A stretch of DNA of 64,000 bases from Bradyrhizobium sp. AZCC 2176 (lineage in GTDB: Bacteria > Pseudomonadota > Alphaproteobacteria > Rhizobiales > Xanthobacteraceae): contig NZ_JAZHRX010000001.1 in the NCBI RefSeq assembly GCF_036924645.1, positions 4,305,501-4,369,500 of the forward strand. The letters run 5' to 3'. Position numbers and translations under genes: made by a program. This document shows positions 24,550 through 33,380 of the stretch, piece by piece; the stretch's first letter is position 1; each line of letters starts with the position of its first letter. Below the pieces are notes generated by a model that was not told the origin of the DNA, did not search any database, and was given only the letters and a program-made list of their open reading frames with translations.

Positions 24550-24777
24550 GATTATGACTCTTTTTCGCACATGTTCCGCCGGCCGCCAGCCGAAACCGAC
24601 ATGCAGCGCCACTTCAGCGTCAGCCCACCTTCGGTCCACCAGATGGTCGTCACCCTCGAGCGAAATGGATTGATCCGACGTCGACCCGGTGTCGCCCGAA
24701 GCATCGAGCTCCTCGTGCCTCCCGAAGCGCTGCCCATCCTTGAATGGCTCGAAATCAACCCGTCAAAATCACCGTGA
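24550..24777 (+). pseudogene. Eroded winged-helix-like DNA-binding protein
   Basis: The C-terminal 70 residues (FRRPPAETDMQRHF, SVSPPSVHQMVVTLERNG, LIRRRPGVARSIELLVPPE) match a LexA/MarR-like winged-helix family common in rhizobia, in which the recognition helix is SPPSVHQMVVTLER. The N-terminal helix that normally precedes this is only weakly recognisable from about 24550, and there is no good start codon with a ribosome-binding site (the internal ATG at 24571 is unsupported). It is therefore either a truncated gene or one with a degraded 5' end. Confidence 0.45.
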
Positions 24778-25137
24778 CGAGGTACTATCCGGAAGCTTGA
24801 TAGCTCGATGTTATTGCCGGCTATTGACGGCATAGCGGCTGAACTTGCGAACGCAAATTGTTGCGCGCCCCCCGAATAATCGCGGAAAAATACGCGTGGA
24901 AGGCCCTAGTCAGCATCCGGTTAAGCGGGGTAGGCTCGATTGGGCAGGCTCTGGTTTGGCCGTCTATGGGCTGGCTACGCTGTTCCCGAGCATTGCGTGG
25001 GGGACGCGGGTCCTAAACATGGAGCCGGCGGCAAGCTGGCGAGGTGGAGGTCATCACCGGCGGTCAGCCTTCGGTCTTGAATTTTCGAGTATCTGTATTT
25101 TCGAAAACAGCTGGTACATTCGCGCGAGGGAAGAAAC
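24778..25137. other. Region without recognised gene
   Basis: Nothing protein-like with a usable start was found. The last 20 bases contain the GAGGGAAGA ribosome-binding site of the next small gene. Confidence 0.45.
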
Positions 25138-25410
25138 ATGCGAACGATCTTTGCGTCCGTGCTGGTGGGCGGCCTTTTGATTGCTGCCAATGCCGGTGCG
25201 GTGCCGCTTTTGAGCCATAGTCAGCCTACGCCGAATTCGTTGATCACGGCCGCGAAAGTCGTCTGCGACGAGGCGGGAAACTGCTATCGACCGAATGTGC
25301 GACGGCCCGTCGCCAGGTGGGTTTATGGCGACAAGAATTTTTATGGACCGTACGCGGGGCCTGGCAACTACGGCAATCCGCGATATCGTTACAGTTGGTG
25401 GCCCTGGTGA
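25138..25410 (+). CDS. Small secreted Tyr/Trp/Pro-rich protein
   Basis: 90 residues; GAGGGAAGA lies 5 to 13 bases upstream of the ATG. A signal peptide (RTIFASVLVGGLLIAANAGA) is followed by VVCDEAGNCYRP with two cysteines, and an aromatic, Gly/Pro-rich tail (DKNFYGPYAGPGNYGNPRY then SWWPW). Such tails are frequent in small rhizobial envelope proteins. No enzymatic motif. Isolated gene, no operon partner. Confidence 0.65.
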   Translation: MRTIFASVLVGGLLIAANAGAVPLLSHSQPTPNSLITAAKVVCDEAGNCYRPNVRRPVARWVYGDKNFYGPYAGPGNYGNPRYRYSWWPW

Positions 25411-26058
25411 CGGTTCTTGTCTGCCGGGCATCGTTTCTGCCGGAAGAAATTGCTGCTGCGTGGGCCCGTTAGCCTGCCGAAAGCCAATGCAAGAATGTGG
25501 CGCAGCCGCAAATGAGCTGCGATGCCAGCAGGAAAACGGCCCATGAAACGAACAGGATAGGAATGACCATCCTTGCGCACCCGACCGACTGCGGCTGGCT
25601 GATTGGTCGGACATAGCGCACCAGATTCGAAATCGTTCATCATATTGTAGAGGCGCGCGAATTGTAGAGGCGCGCGGAGCGCTGCCTCGGAACTTCGCGT
25701 TGCCCTTACTCCTCGAAGGGGAAGTGAGGTGCGCAATGCCAAGCGATCGCTCGAAACCAGTCTCGGTATTCATATTAATACAGTGGCTTAAATCATCGTC
25801 GCGTGCCGAATAGCCGGACCCATCGGATCAGAGAATGCGGAAGGCCGGCGGAAAGTTTTTACTATTGGTTGCAGCTATTATCTCCACAGACGGATTCATG
25901 TGGAACCCAAATTAAGTCTGCTTCGATCTATAAACCGTATCAAATCGCTGCTATAGCGTTTGCAGAATGCCGCTGCCCATGTTCACCAAGGCGCACGGTT
26001 TTAAAGGTAATCACCTTGTTCAATTATCGTGGCTAATAAAATTATCAAGGCTAATAAA
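25411..26058. other. Long intergenic region with a short direct repeat
   Basis: No gene could be supported. A 16-bp unit ATTGTAGAGGCGCGCG occurs twice in direct tandem (25644-25659 and 25661-25676). The A/T content rises from about 25850 toward the next membrane-protein gene. Confidence 0.45.
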
Positions 26059-26316
26059 ATGAATTTCGATGGCGTCGATTGGTCGGCAGCTGCACCAAGC
26101 TGGCGTTCGATGTTTACAGGGATCTTTTTGCCGCTGTTTGCCCTCGCTTTGCTTGTTGTCTCCATCGATATTGCCTTGAGTTGGTCGTTTGAAAGATGGG
26201 CCGGCCCTTCGAGCATGTCGCCTTTGCTGCTTGCCACGGTCATGCTTCCGCCGGCGCTGATAAGCGTTCTTTGCTGCTGCAAGCTTTTCCTGCATTTGAA
26301 TGACAGGCTGCGGTGA
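26059..26316 (+). CDS. Small two-helix membrane protein
   Basis: 85 residues from the ATG at 26059; an in-frame GTG at 26029 would add ten residues. Two hydrophobic helices are clear: MFTGIFLPLFALALLVVSID and LLLATVMLPPALISVLCCC. A Trp/Ser-rich loop (LSWSFERWAGPSS) separates them. No ribosome-binding site stands out and no family was recognised, so the call rests on composition. Confidence 0.45.
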   Translation: MNFDGVDWSAAAPSWRSMFTGIFLPLFALALLVVSIDIALSWSFERWAGPSSMSPLLLATVMLPPALISVLCCCKLFLHLNDRLR

Positions 26317-26955
26317 GGATCCCGCAAAGCGGTCTCGCACCCCTTCTTGACGCGGACAATTGCGGTGATGGCTAACATTTTCGTTCTCCTGACTCGCGGA
26401 TGATCGGCGCGTCCGATCCCTTTCAGCCCGCGCACGCGTGAAGCGCTGCTCGAAGTCGTCAGGAGCGACGAACTGGTCTGGCTGTTGCTAAGATGCGGCA
26501 AGCATAGACGGGGCGCTTTCGTTGCGGTGATCCAAATAATGCCGAACAAGCCGCTGATATCCCTTGGTGGGCTCATCGTTTCGGGCAAAGTAAGACTCTA
26601 CTTTGGGGAGAACGGCAGCGATTATCCGATCATTTTCCTCCATGAATTCGAAACCGATTTCCCGTTCTTTGGACGACTGCCCGCTTTACAAATTTGAGAT
26701 GGGCGCTTATCCGCGCGACCCTTTGGAGCGTGGCCGGTCGGTTGGACACCACCTTGTCGTTCTGAACTATCACGTGTTTGGGGATCACGCTGAAGCGCCA
26801 TGAAGATCATGAGGTACGCTTCCCCAAACTTTGCGGTAACACGTTGAAATCGTTCGATTCGCTGACCTCCCTTGATATCGGCCCCACGTGCGGCGATGAT
26901 TTCCGCCAGTGAATCCGTCCCGGCAGCTCCAGCTGGGCTTTGAAAAGGCTCCTTC
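26317..26955. other. Decayed region upstream of the epoxide hydrolase gene
   Basis: No intact gene. It contains the short alpha/beta-hydrolase-like remnant described at 26581-26661 and otherwise only broken frames. The last bases hold AAAGG a few bases before the epoxide hydrolase start. Confidence 0.45.
26581..26661 (+). pseudogene. Short remnant of an alpha/beta-hydrolase N-terminus
   Basis: The frame reads VRLYFGENGSDYPIIFLHEF followed by ETD, close to the first strands and oxyanion block of alpha/beta-hydrolases (pattern EEYGSGYPIIFVHEFA). After this the family pattern stops within about 12 codons and no nucleophile elbow follows. Probably a leftover of a lost hydrolase gene at the edge of the catabolic cluster. 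Confidence 0.4.
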
Positions 26956-28101
26956 ATGAGCGCTGATATCAAACCCTATCGCATTTCGATCGGCGACGAT
27001 GTCCTCGACGATCTCAAATCGCGGCTGCGCAACACGCGCTGGCCGGAAGCCGAACTGGTCGAGGACTGGAGCCAGGGCGCGCCGCTGAGATGGATCAAGG
27101 ACATCTGCCGCTACTGGGCGGAAGGGTACGATTGGCGCGGGCGCGAGGCGCAGCTCAATCGCTTTGCGCAGTTCACCACCGAAATCGACGGGCTCGACAT
27201 TCATTTCCTGCACGTCCGTTCGCCGCACCCGGAAGCGATGCCGCTGGTCATCACGCATGGCTGGCCGGGTTCGGTGGTCGAGTTTCACAAGGTGATCGAG
27301 CCGTTGACCGATCCGACCGCGCATGGCGGCAACGCCGCCGACGCATTTCACGTCGTCTGTCCCTCGCTGCCAGGCTTCGGCTTCTCCGAGAAGCCGAAGA
27401 CAACCGGCTGGGGCATCGATCGTATTGCATCGAGCTGGGCGGTGCTGATGGATCGCCTTGGATATGGGCGGTACGGCGCGCAAGGCGGCGATTGGGGATC
27501 GGCGATCACCACCGCGATCGGTGCACAGGATTCCGCGCATTGTGCCGGCATTCACATCACGCTGGCGATGTCGACGCGGCCCAACGTCCAGGGACAGCCG
27601 ACGCCGGAGGAAGCGCGGGCGCTGAAGGGAATTGAACATTACGCCGACTGGGATTCCGGCTATTCCAAACAGCAGTCGACCCGGCCACAGACGCTCGGAT
27701 ACGGCCTGACGGATTCGCCGAGCGGGCAGGCGGCGTGGATTCTGGAAAAATTCTGGGCCTGGACCGATTGCGACGGGCATCCCGAAAACATCCTCGGCCG
27801 GGACGAACTTCTCGACAACGTAATGCTCTATTGGGTGACAGCGACCGCCGCCTCATCCGCGCGTCTTTATTGGGAGAGTTTCGGTCCGAAGCGCCGGACG
27901 GCTCACAAGGTTGCGGTGCCGACCGGTGTCGCCGTCTTCCCCAAGGAGATCGTCACGCCGGTACGAAGATGGATGGAAGCTAACTATACCAATATCCAGC
28001 ATTGGCGCGAAATGCCGAAGGGTGGCCACTTCGCGGCATTTGAGCAACCTGATCTGTTCGTCCGGGAGGTACGGGATTTCTTCAGGACGTTACGGAAGTA
28101 A
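26956..28101 (+). CDS. Epoxide hydrolase (EHN-type alpha/beta-hydrolase)
   Basis: 381 residues. The N-terminal EHN domain (about 5-110) includes LKSRLRNTRWP and the helical meander, as in microsomal-type epoxide hydrolases. The oxyanion motif is HGWPGS (101-106), the nucleophile elbow is GGDWGS with Asp179, and the catalytic base is His358 in GGHFAAFEQP. The enzyme would open an epoxide to a diol through a covalent alkyl-enzyme intermediate. It is cytoplasmic and lies on the strand opposite the monooxygenase cluster, so it need not belong to that operon. The substrate is unknown. Confidence 0.85.
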   Translation: MSADIKPYRISIGDDVLDDLKSRLRNTRWPEAELVEDWSQGAPLRWIKDICRYWAEGYDWRGREAQLNRFAQFTTEIDGLDIHFLHVRSPHPEAMPLVITHGWPGSVVEFHKVIEPLTDPTAHGGNAADAFHVVCPSLPGFGFSEKPKTTGWGIDRIASSWAVLMDRLGYGRYGAQGGDWGSAITTAIGAQDSAHCAGIHITLAMSTRPNVQGQPTPEEARALKGIEHYADWDSGYSKQQSTRPQTLGYGLTDSPSGQAAWILEKFWAWTDCDGHPENILGRDELLDNVMLYWVTATAASSARLYWESFGPKRRTAHKVAVPTGVAVFPKEIVTPVRRWMEANYTNIQHWREMPKGGHFAAFEQPDLFVREVRDFFRTLRK

Positions 28102-28156
28102 TCTGTTTCCTGGCCCGTCAGGTTCCGGCGCGCGGCGTGATCGGTGCGCCTGCTGT

Positions 28157-29098
28157 TCAGAGATACCAGGCGAGCACGGCCTTCAGCAGGGCGTTTTCGA
28201 TCACCGGCAGCACGACGATCTGGTTCATGCCGGCCGCGTGCGCGAGCCGTGCTGCGATCGATTGATCGACCTTCAGATGCTCGTTGATGGCCGGCATGCC
28301 CGTCGCCCAGGCGCCGCCGATGCTGCCTTCGCCCTTGCGGATCGTCTTTGTCGCATAAAGCGAGGCCAGATCGGCATTCTTGCTGCAGTCGCCGGATTGA
28401 AACACCAGTTCCGTTCGCAACGGGTTCGGCACCCAGATCTCAAAGCGTCTGGCGATCGGCGTTGCCTGCGCTGACAGAAAGGTCATGACCCAGGTGTGAT
28501 CCGGCGGCGTCGCGTAGGGAATACCGACGCCGCAATTGATCCCGATTTCGCTCGCTTCCTCCCAGCGCAGGAAGCTCTTGGCGTTGTGCAGGTCCTTGAT
28601 GATGAGCGGCATGCCGGCTTTCCAGGCACGGCCGGGCAGGCCAAAGCCGCGCGGGAATTTTGTGTGCCGGGAATTGAACTCGAACATGTCGGCGGTGCCG
28701 TAGTAGCCGTCGACCAATCCCATCTCGTGGGACTTCTCGGGATCGTTGTGCCAGAGTTCGATGGCGCCGACGTGCTTTTCGTCGTCGCCGCAGAACAGCA
28801 CCATCACCGCCATCAGGAATTCGCCGGCAAAAACCGGCAGCGCCACGCCGCAGGTCAATCCCGCTTCGATCGCCTCATCCGTGCGCTTGAAGTAAGAGTC
28901 TGCGAACTCCGTCAGGATGACGGGGTGGCCCACGGCCCAGGCCTTGCCGGGCAGGCCTTCGTCATAGGCGAACAGCGCGTTTTCGCTGACGGCCTTGAAC
29001 TCCGAATACTCTTGGCTGCAAAGGCAGCCGCCGAACTCCAACCGGGTACGGGTGCGGTCGGGCACCCATAATTCAACCACGCGTATGAATGTCTTCAT
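28157..29098 (-). CDS. Triple tandem GAF-like domain protein
   Basis: 313 residues composed of three related blocks of about 100 residues. Each has an ELW or EIW strand (residues about 9, 113 and 220) and a turn with a G-x-AW-x-x-G pattern: GLPGKAWAVG, GLPGRAWKAG and GSIGGAWATG. The first two continue with CGVALPVF and CGVGIPY. These are GAF-type small-molecule-binding folds; no output domain such as HTH, kinase or cyclase is attached. It has no signal peptide. It could sense a metabolite of the catabolic cluster and act on a partner. The next leftward gene upstream is the aldolase-like gene. Confidence 0.7.
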   Translation of the reverse strand: MKTFIRVVELWVPDRTRTRLEFGGCLCSQEYSEFKAVSENALFAYDEGLPGKAWAVGHPVILTEFADSYFKRTDEAIEAGLTCGVALPVFAGEFLMAVMVLFCGDDEKHVGAIELWHNDPEKSHEMGLVDGYYGTADMFEFNSRHTKFPRGFGLPGRAWKAGMPLIIKDLHNAKSFLRWEEASEIGINCGVGIPYATPPDHTWVMTFLSAQATPIARRFEIWVPNPLRTELVFQSGDCSKNADLASLYATKTIRKGEGSIGGAWATGMPAINEHLKVDQSIAARLAHAAGMNQIVVLPVIENALLKAVLAWYL

Positions 29099-29219
29099 CG
29101 GGACGCACCTGTCGCTACGCCGATATCAGCATCGGCGATTTAGCGGCGGTATGTGCGAACAAATTACAGGCAGGCTCCGCCCAAAGATCGTGCGGAGTTC
29201 CAGCGCCCTCGGCAGCGGC

Positions 29220-30014
29220 TCAGTTCCGATAAGACGGATCGGTGCGGTCGAGCTTGCGCAGCAGGGCGGGCCAAGCAAGGTTGCCGTTGCGGGTGCTGCG
29301 GCCGGGTTTCGGCTGCATCCGCTCATAGGTGTCTTCGAGTATAGCTTTCGGCGGATAGATCAGCTTGGTGTTGCAGGACAGCGCCATGATCTGGACCTGG
29401 CAGGCACGTTCGAGACGGAACAGCACATTGAAGGCTGCCGGCACGGTCCGGCCGACGACGAGCAGGCCGTGATTGCGCAGGATCATGGCTTCATGGTCGC
29501 CGAGGTCTCTCACCAGCCGCTCGCGCTCGTCGACATTATCGGCGATGCCTTCGAAATCGTGATAGGCGATGTGGAGAAACCGCATTGAAGTCTGCGCCAG
29601 CGGCAGCAATCCGCATTCCATGGCCGAGACGGCCATGCCGGCCGGCGTGTGCGTATGCGCCACGCAATCCATATCGTGCTTGGCCATGTGGATGGCGCTG
29701 TGAATCACGAAGCCGGCGACGTTGACGTCATAGTCGGAGGCGTTGAACAGCGTGTTGCCCTCGACATCGATCTTGATCAGGCTGGAAGCGTCGATCTCTT
29801 CGTAGAGCATCCCGTAAGGGTTAATCAGGAACTGGTCGGTCGTGCCCGGCACGCGGCAGGAGATGTGGTTGGCGATCATCTCGGTCATGCCGTACATCGC
29901 GGTGAGACGGTAGCAGGCCGCGAGATCGACCCGCGCCTGCCATTCCTCCGCGCTCACCTGTTCGCGGACGGATTTCACGACCTTGACGGCGGGCGAGCTG
30001 ACGGGAGGATTCAT
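29220..30014 (-). CDS. Class II aldolase/adducin family protein
   Basis: 264 residues. The fold is shown by YGMTEMIANHISCRVPG, the zinc-binding HTHT in CVAHTHTPAG, and the third ligand His in LRNHGLLVVG. Family members are fuculose-phosphate-type aldolases, epimerases and decarboxylases. The gene sits between the GAF protein and the DsbA-like protein on the same strand, 121 and 262 bp away, so it may belong to the catabolic regulon. Given the absence of a sugar-phosphate signature, an aldol cleavage or decarboxylation of an aromatic or aliphatic intermediate is equally possible. Confidence 0.8.
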   Translation of the reverse strand: MNPPVSSPAVKVVKSVREQVSAEEWQARVDLAACYRLTAMYGMTEMIANHISCRVPGTTDQFLINPYGMLYEEIDASSLIKIDVEGNTLFNASDYDVNVAGFVIHSAIHMAKHDMDCVAHTHTPAGMAVSAMECGLLPLAQTSMRFLHIAYHDFEGIADNVDERERLVRDLGDHEAMILRNHGLLVVGRTVPAAFNVLFRLERACQVQIMALSCNTKLIYPPKAILEDTYERMQPKPGRSTRNGNLAWPALLRKLDRTDPSYRN

Positions 30015-30276
30015 GGCGTTTCACCGCGGTTGAATTATTTGGCCGGGCCGGCCGGATCATTGGCGATCAGGATAGCGATAAATTTCGGCAGGCTGCAAGG
30101 CAAGCACCGCAGGCGTTATTGCATGCCTCATACGCTCGCGCCGTTCAAATATCAGGTGAAGTGATTGCTGCAGCTTCACGACAAGTTTCCGCCCTCGATG
30201 CGAACAGCCGGTCTGCGCTGCGGCCGGCACTGGGACGCACCGGATGCTGGCCATGTTTGTCTCCTTCGTAAAATCC

Positions 30277-30906
30277 TTACTTCCGGTGGCGGCTGCCCAG
30301 CGCCGTTGCGATTGTTTCCGGATTCCTGATGCGCTCGATCAACATGTCGATGCGATCGCCGCCCCAGAACAATTCGCCGTTGAAGACCATGGTGGGCACG
30401 CCGAACACACCGAGTGCCTCCGCTTCATCGATGATGCGGTCATGCTCTGCCCGCGCCGGGCCGTGGGCGTACGTTTCGAATTCTGCTGCTGAACCGCCGA
30501 TCGAGGTGATCACGCCTGAGATTGCCGACAGCTCGTCGATTTCGAGATCGTGACTCCAGAAGCGACGGAATACCATATCGTGATAGGGACGGAATAATCC
30601 TTGGCGCTGTGCGAACAGCATGCCCGCGCTCGCATAGAAAGCGTCGTAGATGCGCCGCGGACCTTTCATGGTGAGGCCTTGTGCATTGGCAAAGCGGCGC
30701 GCGTCCATATACGCGTAGCGCACCTTGCGCCAGAAATGCGGCGTGCGCTCCTCCACCGTTCCCATGAATTCAGGAATGCGCAGCGTGTAAGGCAGCCATT
30801 CCAATTCGACGCCATAGGTTTCTTCGAGCTCAAACAGCCGCTTGTTGGCGACCAAGGCGTAGGGGCTCTTGTAATCCGTGTAGATTCGTACGCGCGGTCT
30901 ATCCAT
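30277..30906 (-). CDS. DsbA-family thioredoxin-fold protein, HCCA-isomerase-like
   Basis: 209 residues. The opening RIYTDYKSPYALVANKRL and closing FGVPTMVFNGELFWGGDRI match 2-hydroxychromene-2-carboxylate isomerase/GST-kappa-type proteins. The CxxC of true DsbA is replaced by KSPY, so disulfide exchange is unlikely and a glutathione-dependent isomerase or transferase is more probable. No signal peptide. Such enzymes act in degradation of polycyclic aromatics in some bacteria, but the family is broad. GGGGG lies 5-9 bases upstream of the start. Confidence 0.75.
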   Translation of the reverse strand: MDRPRVRIYTDYKSPYALVANKRLFELEETYGVELEWLPYTLRIPEFMGTVEERTPHFWRKVRYAYMDARRFANAQGLTMKGPRRIYDAFYASAGMLFAQRQGLFRPYHDMVFRRFWSHDLEIDELSAISGVITSIGGSAAEFETYAHGPARAEHDRIIDEAEALGVFGVPTMVFNGELFWGGDRIDMLIERIRNPETIATALGSRHRK

Positions 30907-31455
30907 GGCTGCCCCCGTTTGTCGGGATCAGTATCTGCGATCCGAGCAGAGCATGGAACCATGTCACGCGGTTTGCCACTCCAGAAACGAACGAATAAGC
31001 CCGCTCCAAAAACGAATGGGCCCCGGTGCATGAGAGCATCGCGGGGCCCGACATCTTCGTTTTAGGCGAAGGATTTCTGGTAGACACCAGTGTAATCTCA
31101 GGATCCGGCAGCGCGTGGCCTTGGCACTCCAGTCCCGCGGATATGTTCGATTTGTTGAAGGCGCAACGAGGCTAGCAGCTGCTTATGACCTCGACCGCAC
31201 CTGGACCTTGCGATGAGCAAGGTCACCAGACTGATCCGGTGGCGTCATGCTCCTCCTCAAGAGTTGGCCGACGGACTTTCGTCCGCTTCCGCTGCGTGTC
31301 GTCTCGATCATCTCACCGGGGCGCCAATGCCTGTGAAGTGGGGAGCCACCCGCTCCGTGACTCCAACAGGTGCAGCACCGAAATGCTGCGGCAGATGCCG
31401 GCCGGTGTCAAGCCGTCCTAAAGTCACGTTGCGAGTGCGGTTCCCGGGAACAAGA
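30907..31455. other. Intergenic region without recognised gene
   Basis: Open frames here have no ribosome-binding site or family resemblance. A promoter for the DsbA-like gene is expected near 30910-30990 but no clear boxes were identified. Confidence 0.45.
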
Positions 31456-33366
31456 TCAGAGCTTTGTCTGGCGGTAGTTCTGTAGGTCAGGGTCGTGGGT
31501 CATCGCCCAGTAATCCACAAACCGCCACGGCATCGCCGAAAACACCCGACCCTGGCTGTTGCGGTAATACGTAGTCATGCCTGGGTGGGTCCAGATCAAC
31601 TGCTCATGCTCGGCATCAACCTGCCTGATGTATCGATCGTGCGCCTCAGGGCGAACGTCGATCGCAGCGATGCCTTGCTCGATCATCTCAACGAGGCAGG
31701 CGGAGATGTACCTACTCTGGCATTCCGACTGGAAAATCACGCTGCCGCCGTGCGCAGGGCCTGAATTCGGACCGAGCATCACAAAGAGATTCGGAAAGTC
31801 CGGCACGGTGAGTCCGAGATAGGCGGTGGGGTTGTCGTTGGCCCAGGCCACCTTAAGATTCTTGCCGCCGCGTCCGGTGATATTGAGGCGCGCCGCCATC
31901 TCCGTGACCCTGAATCCCGTCGAGATGACGATGACGTCCGCAGGCCGCAACTTGCCGTCGGAGGTGACGATGCCGTCGCGGGCGAAATGATCGATCTTGT
32001 CGGTGACCAGTTCGACATTCGGCTTCGTCAGCGTCTTGAACCAGTTGTTGTCGAGCAGGATGCGCTTGCCGTAAGGCGGATAGGTCGGCACGCATTTCTC
32101 GATCAGGTCGGGACGGTCTTTCAGTTCCGACAGGATGAAATCCGTCAATTCCTCGCGATGCCGGTCGTTGCCCTTGTTGACGGCGCGCTCCGGGTGCGGC
32201 CAATTCGGATCCTTGCGCAGGAAAGGCAACAGGCCGTCGCCGTATCGCCAGAACATGTTGAAGCGATACCACTGCACGTAAAACGGCAGGTATGCGAGCA
32301 GCCACTGTGCGCCTTCGCCGATGGGATCGGAATAGCCTGCCACAGGACGCGCCCATTGCGCGGTGCGTTGATAGACGGTGACCGACGCGACGCGGTCGGC
32401 GATCGAGGGCACCAGTTGCATCGCGGTTGCGCCGGTGCCGATGACGGCGACATGTTTGCCGTCCAGCTTGATGTCGTCGGTCCACAAGGCCGAGTGCAGC
32501 GTCTCACCCTTGAAATCCTCCTCGCCGTTGAAGTGCGCAGGGTACGGGTCGTTGAGCTGGCCGATCGCGCTGACCAGCGTGGTCGATTCAAAGACCTCCT
32601 CGCCATTGGCGGTCTTCAGCGTCGATATCCAGCGTCGCTTGCTCTCGTCCCAACGCGACGATTTCAGCTCCGTGTTGAGGCGGAGATGCTTTCGAATGTC
32701 ATGTTCGAGCGCGACTTTCTTGAGATAGTCAAGCAACTCCTGGCGCTGGGCGAAATAGCGCGTCCACGGATTACGCTTGCCGAATGAGAACGAATACGAA
32801 TGGTTCGGCGTATCGACGCCGCAGCCGGGATATCGATTGACGTACCAGGTGCCGCCGAGTTCGTCGTTTTTCTCGACGATGGTGTAGGGGATGCCAAGCC
32901 GGCCAAGGGCAACGCCCAGCGCGATCGCGCAGACGCCGGCGCCGACGATCAGCACGTGCTGCTGCGCAAGCGTTTCGCTGGACGGTGATTTGGTCCAGCG
33001 TGCCTCTCGCGGAATGAATCCCATTTCCTCGCGCATCAGCGGCGCATATTCCGGTGCGACGTTTTCGCCGAGCGTCGCGCGCATCATTTTCAGCATCAGC
33101 TCATTGCCGGGGTCGGTGATGATGGGCTTCGGTTCGCCGTTTGCGAACAGTTTCAGAACGGCGGCGCGGATTTCGGCCTGGATTTCCTCAGGCATGCCGG
33201 CGTGTGGATCCGGGATCAGGCGGACGTCGCGCTTCGGCTTGTAGGGCGGCTCCAGCCAACGCTCATCGCCGGTCATGTGCACCAGCACCATCAGCAGCAC
33301 CCGGATGTCGCCCTCGGCAATGGCCGATGCGAGATCGAGTTTCTTGCGCGGCAACTCGATATTCAT
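31456..33366 (-). CDS. Baeyer-Villiger monooxygenase, 4-hydroxyacetophenone-monooxygenase-like
   Basis: 636 residues from the ATG at 33366, with GAGGA 8 bases upstream; a longer upstream frame is a shadow of the SDR gene. An N-terminal extension of about 130 residues precedes the FAD site GAGVCAIA (142-149), then GGTWYVNRYPGCGVDTP, the Baeyer-Villiger fingerprint FKGETLHSALWT (285-296) and the NADPH site IGTGATAM (309-316). Length and extension match HAPMO-type enzymes (about 640 residues). It inserts oxygen next to a ketone to give an ester or lactone. The first motif has Cys-Ala where most members have Ser-Gly. It heads toward the decayed region; SDR, TetR and CoA-synthetase genes lie upstream on the same strand. 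Confidence 0.9.
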   Translation of the reverse strand: MNIELPRKKLDLASAIAEGDIRVLLMVLVHMTGDERWLEPPYKPKRDVRLIPDPHAGMPEEIQAEIRAAVLKLFANGEPKPIITDPGNELMLKMMRATLGENVAPEYAPLMREEMGFIPREARWTKSPSSETLAQQHVLIVGAGVCAIALGVALGRLGIPYTIVEKNDELGGTWYVNRYPGCGVDTPNHSYSFSFGKRNPWTRYFAQRQELLDYLKKVALEHDIRKHLRLNTELKSSRWDESKRRWISTLKTANGEEVFESTTLVSAIGQLNDPYPAHFNGEEDFKGETLHSALWTDDIKLDGKHVAVIGTGATAMQLVPSIADRVASVTVYQRTAQWARPVAGYSDPIGEGAQWLLAYLPFYVQWYRFNMFWRYGDGLLPFLRKDPNWPHPERAVNKGNDRHREELTDFILSELKDRPDLIEKCVPTYPPYGKRILLDNNWFKTLTKPNVELVTDKIDHFARDGIVTSDGKLRPADVIVISTGFRVTEMAARLNITGRGGKNLKVAWANDNPTAYLGLTVPDFPNLFVMLGPNSGPAHGGSVIFQSECQSRYISACLVEMIEQGIAAIDVRPEAHDRYIRQVDAEHEQLIWTHPGMTTYYRNSQGRVFSAMPWRFVDYWAMTHDPDLQNYRQTKL

Positions 33367-33380
33367 GCTGGTGTCCTCAT

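Noticed and set aside
31185..31485. Small plus-strand frames downstream of the monooxygenase
   Set aside because: They overlap the monooxygenase 3' end and have no start signals or recognisable sequence.
31987..32787. 266-codon plus-strand frame opposite the monooxygenase
   Set aside because: Shadow of the Baeyer-Villiger monooxygenase gene, which carries all family motifs on the minus strand.
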